Of a stretch of 64,000 bases of DNA, positions 24,830 through 34,900 are shown in pieces. The notes below the pieces were generated by a model that was not told where the DNA came from, did not search any database, and worked only from the letters and a program-made list of their open reading frames with translations. Both the position numbers and the translations under genes were made by a program. How positions within the stretch are numbered: position 1 is the stretch's first letter; every line of letters starts with the position of its first letter. Origin of the DNA: Pempheris klunzingeri (Eukaryota; Chordata; Actinopteri; Acropomatiformes; Pempheridae); contig NC_092013.1 of the NCBI RefSeq assembly GCF_042242105.1, positions 13,385,618 to 13,449,617 on the forward strand. Reading direction: 5' to 3'.

Positions 24830-26332
24830 AAGAAGAAACTTTATTTACATAGCACATTTCAAAACACAGTAAAAACAAACAGTTGTTACAATTGTAAAGA
24901 AAATACACACTGTAAAACACAAAGGGAGTAAAAGGCAGGGTTAAAAGATTCCAAAAATAAGCAAGAAATTGAAACAAATAAATTCAAGTAAAAAGGCAGG
25001 CAGTTCAAGTAAAATCAGGAAATGCTTTCTGAGTAATGTTTGTTTTGAACGTGGACACTGACTTTGACAGATGGCAGGTCATTGCAGAGCCTCTGGGCCC
25101 TGCTGGCAAACGGTCTGACCCCCTCAGTTTTCAGCCTGGACTCTGGAAGAGACAGGAGACCTCTGCCTGAGGATCTCAAACCACACAAAGGCTCCTAGGG
25201 CACTAAAAGGAACTGTAGCCAGGCCACGAATAGCCTTAAAAGTAATCAATAATATCTAAAGATCAATCCGAAATAGTTGCTATACATCGCTGTTCCAACA
25301 AAACTTTGGAAACAACTTGATAGTGGTGCTAGAGGGAAAGCTAAAGAGATCTTCAAAGTCAATGGATTAAATCAACTGGGAACCATGAAAATTTCATGGT
25401 AACCCATCCCATATTTGTTTAGATATTTAAGTCTTGCCCAATGTGGCAGACAAACAAACAGACCAAAATCGACATTTTCACCCCCTCAGCCATGACGCTT
25501 GATGTTAGACAGACTTCAAAGTGCAGCCTGAAAGACCAAACAAAGCACACACACTGAGTTTGGTTTTAGTCTGGTTTCATCTTACTGGAATGGAAAGAAA
25601 ATTTGCTACTTGAGTGGCTTTTTACGTGTCCATTCCTTTTCAGAACCTCTTATCCTATTCAGGGTAGCTGGAGGCTGGAGTCTATCCCAGCATGCACTAG
25701 GTGAGAGGCAAGGTACACAGTGGACAGGTCATAGACAGGGCTGCTTGTTAATCTACATTTTTGTTCTTGCCAACAAATCCCATGAAAAGTCCAAAAGCAA
25801 CACTTTAGTTCCCATGTTAATACTTTCTGACTTTCGTACGCTGTCTGTGGCACACAGCTCCAAACTCACTGGTTCCTCCTGGGAGTGAAATTAAAGCTGG
25901 CTCATGCAAACATATAGTTAGTAGTATAGTAGAAGAACATGTTACTCAAACAGGAGGTAATTGTGTATTTCTTGGGACAATTTTCAGGTACTTTTCTCAG
26001 GTAATCTTTAAAAAATACAAATATCCACCAAAAGATAAAGCTCATGTTCTTTTCTGTCTCTCTTCCTAGACATGGCCTTCATCATCGCCATGCTGCTGGC
26101 CAGTCTCAACAGCTGCTGTAACCCCTGGATCTACATGTTCTTTGCTGGTCACCTGTTCCGTGACCTGATGCAGTGCTTCTTCTGCTGCTGTGGACGGTAC
26201 CTGACGGCCTCCTCCTGCAGCTGTGACCGACAGTGCAGGCACAAAAGGAGCTCCTCCACTTACATTTCCAAAAACACCAGCAGCCAGAGGAGCCTATCGC
26301 ACACATCCAGCACAGGGGGACCGGGACACTGA
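21314..26332 (+). CDS. oxtr: Oxytocin (isotocin) receptor, two coding exons
   Basis: Class A receptor for the neurohypophysial nonapeptide isotocin/oxytocin, acting at the plasma membrane mainly through Gq. Coding exons 21314-22238 and 26070-26332 join in phase (1188 nt, 395 residues; human OXTR is 389). The N-terminus has four N-glycosylation sequons (N14, N19, N24, N30). The family-diagnostic run [17 protein letters not shown] and GMFASTYM spans TM2-TM3, followed by DRC in place of DRY, as in this receptor family. TM6 has [11 protein letters not shown], and TM7, in exon 2, has NSCCNPWIY. The tail has a Cys cluster (FFCCCGRY, likely palmitoylated) and a Ser-rich end. The intron before TM7 sits where mammalian OXTR has one. 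The frame is open upstream to 21275, but only as GTG; ATG 21314 is the first usable start. Duplicate assignment (oxtra or oxtrb) is not possible here. Confidence 0.96.
22239..24771. other. oxtr coding-intron, left part
   Basis: This is the first part of the 3.8-kb intron before TM7. No exon of another gene is seen. A fragment of a dispersed repeat (GACCATAAATGTCTGTTCC, TTTCATGGCAATC) lies at about 24690-24770. Confidence 0.6.
24772..25270 (-). mobile_element. LINE-like 3' end with trinucleotide tail, inside the oxtr intron
   Basis: The plus strand reads (AAC)n(AAT)n(AAG)n at about 24772-24838 and then AACTTTATTTACATAGCACATTTC, followed by GCAGAGCCTCTGGGCCCTG and GAGACCTCTGCCTGAGGAT. I recognise this order from a common fish retroelement read in reverse, so the trinucleotide run is its 3' tail on the minus strand. 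No coding sequence is left. The poly-Ser and poly-Tyr frames around 24720-24977 are products of the trinucleotide run. Confidence 0.6.
25655..25745 (-). mobile_element. Fragment of the SINE/LINE-like family seen at 9150-9470
   Basis: GGAGTCTATCCCAGCATGC, AGGTGAGAGGCAAGGTACAC and GGACAGGTCATAGACAGGGC match the 3' half of that family in reverse orientation. It is a short, diverged fragment in the oxtr intron. Confidence 0.6.
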
Positions 26333-27639
26333 CCAGCCAGCTGAATGCAATTTAGGCTTCCTGTGGCCCAGTAATCATCATCAGTCATCAACTCCCCCAT
26401 TTCAGGCATTTAATTATCTGCGGCGGCACAGTGATTGCCACTGCAACGTGTTTTAAATTGAGCGGAATAGAGACTGTAAAAATCCAGACAATACCCTGCA
26501 GCCTTCAGTAACAAAAAGTGCAGAGCACAATGTCTTGGAGTTAAAAATGTGATGTAAGGTGAAGCTTCTGCACCTGTGAAATCTCTATGAATGTTTGTCC
26601 TCGGCTTTCCACCGCTTTCCTTTCGGACTCCCTCTGCACTGCAATCACTCAAATCTTATCTTTCTCTTCTATTGTAGGCTTTAGTATTTTAAGGTCTATC
26701 CTCTGTCTCTCTTTATAAACAACCATGAGCATTTACAAAGTTGTCTGTATGCTTCTTCCCCTCAGTCTTCTTGTTCCAATAGATGTTTTCCTGATTTGAT
26801 CTTAGTTGATGAGCAGTTGTCACTGTTATACTGATGTTGTACAAGGAGATTCTTTCTACAAAGCAAAGCAAAGTTCTTGACTGCATTTTAAGAAAGAATG
26901 CCAGAAATGAAAAAGGTCTTTGCCCTGCACAAATGGACACTAATGCAGTTATTGCTGTGATTGTTTGCCCTTTAAAACAGCATTAAAAAGCAATTTGTAG
27001 TTCTATTATTATATTTTACGGGTGGTGAAACAAAATGTTGATATGCATGAATGATAATAAGGTTATTAGGATAATATTCACGCTTGAGGTTAGACTTAAT
27101 CCAAATATCACCATAGTAACAACACAACAAAAATTCATCAACCAGGCAAAATCCATAAGGAATGCATTTTATATCAAGGAAGCTGGTTTAAGTGCTTTCA
27201 GTGTTTTTTCCTGCGCTACACATCAAACAATGTTTGTCCTTTGTGATGTAAAATGAAATTCACTTTATAAATAGTCTCCTCTAGCTCCTCTAGTGTATTT
27301 ACGTGCCATCATTTTTAGCAGCTCCATCTCTTCTTCTTTAAGAAATTGTTGGTGTTTTTGGGTGGTCAGTGCATAACAGTCTTGGCAAATGAAGCACACT
27401 GAATCTATCTGGGCTCAAATGAGAATAATGGCTCCCCCTAGTGGCCAGACTGATAAACCAGACCCAAGCCTTACTTTTCTGCTCTGTTTCTGTTTCTGCT
27501 CTGTTTACACTCAACACAGGCTACTGTGGTGGGCAATAAACATTAAAATTTCCCAAGGGGAGTTCTTCAAGGGGTCACAAAAGATGTGATAACTATCATC
27601 ATCATAGTAGTAAAAAGAAAAGCACTTTGTAAGGTTTTT
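26333..27639 (+). other. Probable oxtr 3' untranslated region and spacer
   Basis: Non-coding sequence follows the receptor stop. Candidate poly(A) signals are ATTAAA near 26982 and AATAAA at 27535-27540. Which one is used cannot be told from sequence. Confidence 0.45.
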
Positions 27640-27740
27640 GCCGTTCATTCACCCATTCTGCCACACACCCTCACACACCAGTGCAGTTTGGGGTGGATGG
27701 GAAGTTGACCCACTTTATCTCCTGAGCCACAGCCGCTCCT
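27640..27740. repeat. Short dispersed-repeat fragment
   Basis: GCCACACACCCTCACACACC followed by TTGACCCACTTTATCTCCTGAGCCACAG resembles a fish LINE-derived fragment. Weak call from wording only. Confidence 0.35.
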
Positions 27741-28690
27741 AAACATCATAAAAGTCATCTCAGCTTCACAACAAGACATTTAAACTTAAAACTTAAAAAT
27801 GCATTGTTTTGCCTCTATACTCCGCACACGCTTTTCAGTGTATATTATTGTGTTATTTAAAATGATATATTAAAGTTTCTCTCACTCATGGCTCTCAACT
27901 CTCACTTTCACCACCACATCCAGACTGTGTATGCCAGCAGGCTCTGCGATCACATCTTCAAAACTGACCTTAAGTTCACAGAGAGGGTTCATTTATTAAC
28001 TGTGTTTGGTTATACTGGCTTAATGGCTCAGTTCACACAAATAAATATGTTTTCCATCTTTCTCCAGGCAGTGTCTAGCCGTGTGTTACAGCGCACATAC
28101 ACAGACCTCTCCGTGAGAACTCAAGGACATAATATCATAATATTATAATAGTTCATGTAATGATGAAAACTGTTTATAGTGTGGACTGTGGAAGATCCTG
28201 AGTGAGAGACATTATTTATGGAAACAGATTTTATAAAAGTATCTTTTTTGTTTCAATGCTTTGAGAGTCACTAAAAAAAATCCTATTTATGTCTATTGAA
28301 TCAGCAGCAGAGATTTTTAACCCTCTGCAAATAAACAATGTCACATAGTGCTCATAGTCAAAGCTTATATACTGTAGGGGGAAATATGTTGCTTTGGCAT
28401 CTGGGTAAACTGAGCCTGTAAGGATTTACTTAAAGCTTCAGACTTAACCAAAATCAACCCTTTAAAACCTCCAAGTTAACAATCAGGAAGCCGATAATCA
28501 CTTCTAAAATTTTCCATAAATTTACAGTAAAACTCAACCATGAAATGCATTGCAGATCTTTAAACCAAGGAACGTGCTATAAGTGATAAAGAAACACACC
28601 AGGATCTTCAACTTTTCTCGAAGCAAAACATTTAATGTGTTTGACATGAAGTTAAATCTAATTTCAATCATTGCATCACAAATGCATTCC
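27741..28690. other. Spacer where a caveolin second exon would be expected
   Basis: I searched this stretch on the minus strand for the conserved caveolin second-exon features (FEDVIAEP, a hydrophobic hairpin, HIW) and found none. No stop-free stretch of adequate length is present. Nothing else is recognised. Confidence 0.6.
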
Positions 28691-28840
28691 TCAATTCATG
28701 CATCTCTGTGACAATACAGTAATTATTTGCATCTTGGCCACTTCCTCTATGATTTGCTTGACGTCCCAGTTGTAGACGTCGATCTCGGTGTGGCTGTTCC
28801 TGCTGATCATTGGCTCCTGGTTCTGGTCAGTTTCAGCCAT
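28691..28840 (-). pseudogene. Orphan caveolin-3/1-like first exon, no second exon found
   Basis: The minus-strand frame starts at ATG 28840 in an excellent context (ACCATGG) and encodes 49 residues to a stop at 28691. The first 36 residues resemble the first exon of caveolin-3: an acidic start, then HTEIDVYNWDVKQIIEEVAK, compared with the family pattern EIDLxNRDPKxINEDxVK that precedes the exon junction. At the expected junction (AAG ending at 28733) the next bases are ATGCAA instead of a GT donor, so a single G-to-A change at the first intron base would explain it. The frame then reads 13 unrelated codons. No FEDVIAEP exon is found downstream. Position (convergent with oxtr, in tandem with a caveolin-2-like gene) matches CAV3 synteny. 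It may be a pseudogene, a gene using an unseen splice, or a source of a short peptide. Confidence 0.6.
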
Positions 28841-28965
28841 GGTCCTGATCTCTGACTGAAGGAGCAAGCTGAGGCTGAAGCTGAGATAATGAAGCAAGAG
28901 AAGCCCAGATGAGAGAGCGGGTGTGTGGCCAGTCAGACACACAGCGGGCCGCGGTGGGGAGTGCC

Positions 28966-28975
28966 AGTTTATAAA
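28966..28975 (-). promoter_or_regulatory. TATA-like box upstream of the orphan caveolin exon
   Basis: The minus strand reads GTTTATAAAC about 130 bp upstream of the ATG at 28840. It is a good TATA-type match at a plausible distance. The palindromic core reads the same on both strands, so orientation rests on the exon. Confidence 0.4.
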
Positions 28976-29062
28976 CTGAATACCAGCAGGCAACTGCCAG
29001 CAATAACTATCTCAAACTGTCACAGACACAGAAGGCACTGCTGACGTACCATATGAAGTGTA

Positions 29063-29070
29063 GACACACA

Positions 29071-29102
<32 letters not shown>
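29063..29102. repeat. (CA)n microsatellite
   Basis: About 20 CA units with one TA interruption. Confidence 0.95.
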
Positions 29103-29103
<1 letters not shown>

Positions 29104-30177
29104 TACATTCATTCATTTTTACATACATTTCTCAGAGAGGTAAACAGGATCATGTTGAATATCACAGCGCTCGAAGAAGGTGTCATACTGCACCATGAAT
29201 TCAGTACATAAGTGATGATCTGAGGTGAGATCATGTAGGATGTTTTATTAACTTCCATCCACGTGTACACAGTGATACTCGAATGTTGCACATATAAACC
29301 TATATAAAACCCAAGTTATCAAATACACAACTTAGCAAGAATGTTTGCTCTCAAGCTTAAAACAACTTCATGAATAAAATTATGACTGTTATTATGCTGT
29401 AAAACTTACAAATCAGTACATGGTCCTGCTGACCTTCAAACCCATTGCCTCTCACTGGCCCTTCACTTCATTTAATAAAATATTAATTAATTTAATAGAA
29501 ATCGTGTTAAGAGCTAAAATTATTCCAAACAAAAAAAAAAAACAATTTAATGCATATCTTTTAATGCCATTTCCCCTCTTAAGAATATATCTTTCTTAAG
29601 TGGCTCTTCTTCTCTACAGAACTAAATATTCTTATGTTTGAAATCAGTAACTTCAGACTAGATTAGAAGTAGTCTTACATTTCTGTTCCTTGACCTTAAA
29701 CTCTAAACTGCAGTTTAAAATCTATCATAGTTAAAAGCCAAACCCCTGGATTATAACATAAAGAGGATACATCTTAAAAATTATGCTGAAATTACTAAAA
29801 AATTCTAAAAAAAAAAAAAAATTCCAGTTTTAACCCCACTATGATGCTGGTGTGAGAAAAATGCTTAACAAAAGTTTTCATCATTCTTGTTTTCTTCAAA
29901 TCAATCACTGTAACTGAGGATGACATTAAGAATCACATCACCTTCTTTTTATCACTGTGTCAGCTTCAAATTATTGTTTGAAAATGTGACCAGCCTTGTA
30001 TATTCATTAAAAAAAAAAGCCAGCTGATACTGTGGGACATTACAGTATCTTAACTGTGGAAAACATGTTTGTTTTTTTAATTTTGAATTAATTATTAAAG
30101 AATCAAATATCAATGCCCACAAGAACACTATTGCACATGTGCACGTAACGAATAATCCCGGTCTGGATGTGTGAGTC
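29103..30177 (-). other. Probable 3' untranslated region of the caveolin-2-like gene and spacer
   Basis: AT-rich non-coding DNA with A runs near 29530 and 29808. It lies immediately downstream of the caveolin-2-like stop. No other gene is seen. Confidence 0.4.
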
Positions 30178-31964
30178 TCATTCTTTGGCCAGGTGAATAC
30201 TGAAGCCACAGCATCTCCCGGCACTCGAGAGGAGGGGACGAACAATGATGTCCAGCACGATGCTCCATATGCTCTGCAGCCAGTGTGTGCCGATAAACAT
30301 ACACTGCATACATGGACCAACCATCCTGTCACAGAGAGAAACACAAAAATTACAAGTCACACAAATCACAAAAAGAAAAACATCACAGTGGTACCACATC
30401 CTTCTGAAATTAATGCATCTTTAACCTTCTGTCGTACTGATGTGTCCACCTGCTGCTATTGTCTTTCCCTGCACATCTTGGATCCCCCTGTATTAGTTAG
30501 ATACTCAAGACCAATTAAAGGTGCACTCCAACAAAATTAGTATTGCACTTCCATAAAGTTGGGGGACTAACGAGACACATGGTCAAATAAGAATGATAAA
30601 AAAATGAGCACAGCAGGGGCTGAGATATCCTGACTTTTAGTCCCTAGTATTAGTCGAGCTCCTACATTTCCCATGATGTCTTTCATTAGATCCCCCCTGC
30701 CTAGTAAGCACCAACATAGCACTGACATCCATCCTCATTCACTGGTACTACCAAAGTAGGTTGCTATTTTTTGCTTTCAGTGACATGTCTAGATAATTAT
30801 TGGATAGATGCCTGGTTCCCAGAAGATAAATCCTAATTACTTGCTCTCCTGAATTTTCCATTTACCATTTGTGTTTCTCAGTGAAATATTTCTACAGCTT
30901 TTGAAGGGAAAACATTAAGTAGTGCAGTGACATTAAAATTCCCCACAGGATGAATTGTAATAACTTTGGCAATCCCTTCATCATTTGGTCAAAATTTTAA
31001 TTTGTCCAATATTTTGGTTCATAAATAAATACCCACATTCCCATCAGAAATAATATGATGGCAAATATTAGCAAGCTAACATGTTAAACTACAATGTTGA
31101 ACACGTTGAACATTATTCCTGCTACACATCAGCATGTTGGCCTTCTCAACATGTTAGTATACCGGCGGAGGCAGGCATTCCAGAGATGGATATCTCAAAA
31201 TGTAGTCAAATCAAATCTAAATCATCTGTGTAGTAGTAAATGAGAAAACATTTTTACATGTTTTCCCTTGATATGTATGTAAGGCCTGATCTAAACCTAC
31301 CAGATGTGGAAGCAGCTGAGGATGGCGAAGAGGAGACCAGAGATGATTGACATGGGAATGGCGAAAAGCACTGTGACTACCCTGTAGATCCAAACCCTTG
31401 ACACCTCAAACAGGGCATTACTCCAGATCCACACTCTGTCTCCACTGCGCACTGACACCGGCTCAGCTATGACATCCTCAAACGTCACCTGGAGACACAA
31501 AGAGAAAGTGATGCTGAGGCTATAGAGGTGCACTGTTAAGTCATGTTCCTGATGGACTTGATTCACTTTCAAAAAATAGATTATATCCACTGGAGGGCAC
31601 TGCAGCCAGCTAAGCTGTTTCATAGTTCTACATGCCAATGATTTTGGGTAGTCTTTTTTTAATCAGCTGATTCATGACAAATGCTCAAATGGTCCATAAA
31701 AAAGGACAATAGAACCACTGCATAGGAATGCAATACCTTGAGGCAGTCATTGATACCTCGGGGGTCTCTGACATTAATCAGAGGCTTGGTATCACTGATT
31801 TCCACTAGTGTAGAAGTATGAATGTTTTCCTCTTCGTCCACAATAGGAGGGGCCCTCCACAGCATCTGAGGTTCGTCCCCATTATCAAATTCTTCAGAGT
31901 CACTCGAGTCCCCCAAGTCAATCTCTACTTCCTCTGAATCTTCCCCTTTCATCATGGTGTCCAT
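30178..31964 (-). CDS. Caveolin-2-like protein (caveolin-2-related), three exons
   Basis: Integral membrane scaffold of the caveolin family, expected in caveolae or Golgi-plasma membrane traffic. Exons 31737-31964, 31301-31488 and 30178-30325 join in phase (564 nt, 187 residues). Residues 1-76 are acidic and unlike mammalian CAV2. Exon 2 opens with [13 protein letters not shown], containing the caveolin signature FEDVIAEP, followed by [13 protein letters not shown], which resembles CAV2 (VWICSHALFEISK). The intramembrane hairpin has [21 protein letters not shown]. The last exon ends [20 protein letters not shown], again like the CAV2 end. A three-exon layout is that of CAV2, whereas CAV3 has two. 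ATG 31964 is the likely start; ATG 31955 and 31952 are alternatives and the frame is open further upstream. Its tandem arrangement with a caveolin-3/1-like exon mirrors CAV2-CAV1. Cysteines near the end may be acylated (inference). Confidence 0.9.
30520..30730. repeat. Dispersed repeat, copy in intron 2 of the caveolin-2-like gene
   Basis: It shares GACTTTTAGTCCCTA, GAGACACA after a GGGACTAAC block, CCTACATTTCCCATGATG and CTGCCTAGTAA in the same order as a copy at about 40500-40715. Both are diverged. I cannot name the family. Confidence 0.55.
30950..31200. repeat. Diverged dispersed repeat in intron 2 of the caveolin-2-like gene
   Basis: GGCAAATATTAGCAAGCTAAC, ACATCAGCATGTTGGCC and GGCAGGCATTCC are words I associate with a common fish interspersed repeat related to the fragments at 8085-8330 and 25385-25480. 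Limits are approximate. Confidence 0.4.
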
Positions 31965-34900
31965 CCAAACATGTGAAGAAAACACAATCCAGAGAGCAGA
32001 GTGGGTGCCTGTCACTTCCCTTTCAGCTCAGACTGAGGCCGCTGACCAAACCCCTCAGCTGGCTGCACAGTCAGGTTATATTGGGAACGTTACGGTGCCC
32101 TGGATGGTATTTGCAGATGGTCTTTCAAGTGAAGATCATTTTCCGGTGCTGTGGGAGGATAGGACGGATAGGGGAGGGATATAAATACTCTAAGCATGGA
32201 GACGGCTCTGTATACACTGATACACCCAACTGGGAATGTAACCACACAGACACACAGACAGCTTGAGACAGATCTGCAAGTATGCGAGCAAAAGTAAAAC
32301 AGAGCTTGGAGTGCAAATCATGCAACTTGCAAGAGGGAAATTTAATGATACTGGAATGCTTGCCTCACTGATAGCGGGATTTCATTCAGTACTAAATCTC
32401 ATTGTAACTCAAGAGAAGAGGCTTTGTGTCAGAAAAGGGGTTGTCTTGAAAAATAATGCTGCCTCCCTCTGGCCTGTAATGGAAAATTAAGTCTCTTTCT
32501 CAGAGCAATCAGGTGTGTCTGCGCCCCATTCTTGAGTGAAACACTGACCTAATAGTTAGTGTGTAATTATATATTATTATGAAGCTTTTGAATATTTACA
32601 TCTGACTTATAACTACAAGTGCACACCCTGTTTATATAATGTCCAAGCTATCCTTCATGTAAAAGCTTTGCTTTTCTGTTAAGATGTATAATGAGCTACC
32701 ATAGACTAGTTCAAAAAAATGTCTATATTTATATTTTTTTACTTTCAATTACTGACAACAAAAATCCAAGTTTATTTCTCAAAACTGACACTGATCCTAT
32801 TCTTGTCGTATTCAACTTAATGATCTTGATATGAACACGTTGTCTACAGTATCTAACTGTGGGATAAGAAAATAAATAACTAAATGAATAAATAAATAAA
32901 TAATGCTTAACCATCCCCATTTTATAATTTTATACCATCCATTACAGAAACATGCTGTGTAGTAGTTCCGCTGTGAAGATGCATTACTGCCTCTTTTTGC
33001 TCTTTCTACTTCCCCAGCAGCATCAGTCACAATGTGGAAGCAACAGGAGATGGAGTGCATGTTATCACATTATCCTCCTCGAGGCCCAGTTAGTATGAAG
33101 AGCGTTCTCAGGTCACTGCACTCTGTCTGGTGTAAAACATGTTTCACAACATGTTCTTAAGGAAAAATCCTTTCACCTCTGTCCACCTTTGGACCCATTA
33201 ACCAGTCATCCTCACTTCTATTAATAGGTCAGCTATGAATCCACAGAGTTAGACCTTATCAGACTCTTCTCAGCTACCCACGAGACCTTCATCGCACGCC
33301 CTTCTCACACTGCTCTCATCATCATCTTCACCAGATAATGGCCCAGTACAGCAGCTGGCAATGTGATAACTTATTGAAATACATACATATAGAAAACAAC
33401 TCCTGCAGAAATGTCCTCATATTACCCATCATATCTATCTGTGAAACATGTCCCACAAAATAAGATTTAGATGACTGATTGTATGCTACATTCATTTTAA
33501 GAACTATACATCCAAGAGTTTAACTTATGCACTTTTGCAAATCACTGACAAGAGAAGAATATGATGCATATGATGTGCAACAAACTTCTACATTGCACAT
33601 AACAAACTGTAAATCTGTTCAGAGTTTAACGTCAGTGAGGGACTCTACGATGACCACTGCACAGTCGCCATGGTAATGACAATTTCTGCGTCCTGGATGA
33701 TGACAGAGAGAACGCAGTGTGTCGATGACAGAGAGTTTCCTGTGTCTTTGCTAGAGACAACGGTATGCTAATGGACTGCATACCTCGCCAGATGGGGTTT
33801 GTTTGTGTCCATGGGTGCACAGGTGAGGTCATCGGAGAGTGTGAGTGTGTGAGAGTGCAAGAGATAGAAGGAGGAAAAATAGAGGAAAAGATTTCCGGGG
33901 GGTTGCAAGATAAGTTACTGGACAGAGAGCAAAATAGTCTTCACCTGAACTGTGCATTTGAACAAACAACTACTAAAAACACATTTGTTAAAAGAACTTT
34001 TTTTGTATATTTTGTATGTGATGTAAAGCAATGAAAACCTTAAATCAAATAGTCAATACAAAATAAGCAACAATTTAGTTCAAGTTAAACAAAAAAAATG
34101 TTTAGGCGTTAAAACTGGGCATGATTTGATGAGATTTGATTGACGGTGATCTGCCAAAATGAGTCCCACCAGCTTTAAATGAGCTAGAAATTCAAAAAAA
34201 CAAAAACAGCTGACGAAAAATCTTTCATGTGACATAACCAAAAGCAAAACAACCAAAACCCCATTGCAAGAGCTGATTTAAAAAGTAGGAAGACAAAATA
34301 TACATTAAATGTTCATATGAAAAATGCACATTTTATAGCAGATATAATTATAGACAGATTTTTTTTATCTTCTTTTTATATTTAACAGGTGTTGTAACAG
34401 GTTTGCAGGCCCAAAGAGAAAAGGTAAGACCTGCTGTCTCAGACGACAGACACACAGACACATATTATTCTTAATCATAATGGAGAAAATATACGTATAC
34501 TTTTTTATCTTGTGCTTTGATTGAACTCCAACCACGGTTCGTACCCTCTGTTCCCAACAGCAGCAGTTTATTTGGGGCATGAGGGATGATGGACAGTGTT
34601 CCTGCTCAACACCTGTCAGTCCAGCTGTTTTCAGCACAATAGGTCAGACTGATTATCAGTCATGTCTAGTTAATAATACAAATCACCAATTCAGTGCCTC
34701 CCATCAAACACGACAACCCGAAAAAAGGGGGAAATATATTTATAGCACTGGATTCTCTGTACAAAATCCCCCTCAAATGCCAAACAGCATTATCACAAAA
34801 TGAGTTGCAGTTTGCTTTCAGTATCACATTATTCATGTGGAGATGAAATTAAGCTTTGAATGAATGATATAAATATAAACAACTTAACTAGTACTCCCAT

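Noticed and set aside
24720-24977. Frames with long Ser, Tyr, Asn or Lys runs
   Set aside because: They translate the AAC/AAT/AAG trinucleotide run that tails a retroelement.
29952-30344. 130-codon minus-strand frame overlapping the caveolin-2-like last exon
   Set aside because: It is a shadow in another frame; the correct frame continues the caveolin-2 ending and stops at 30178.
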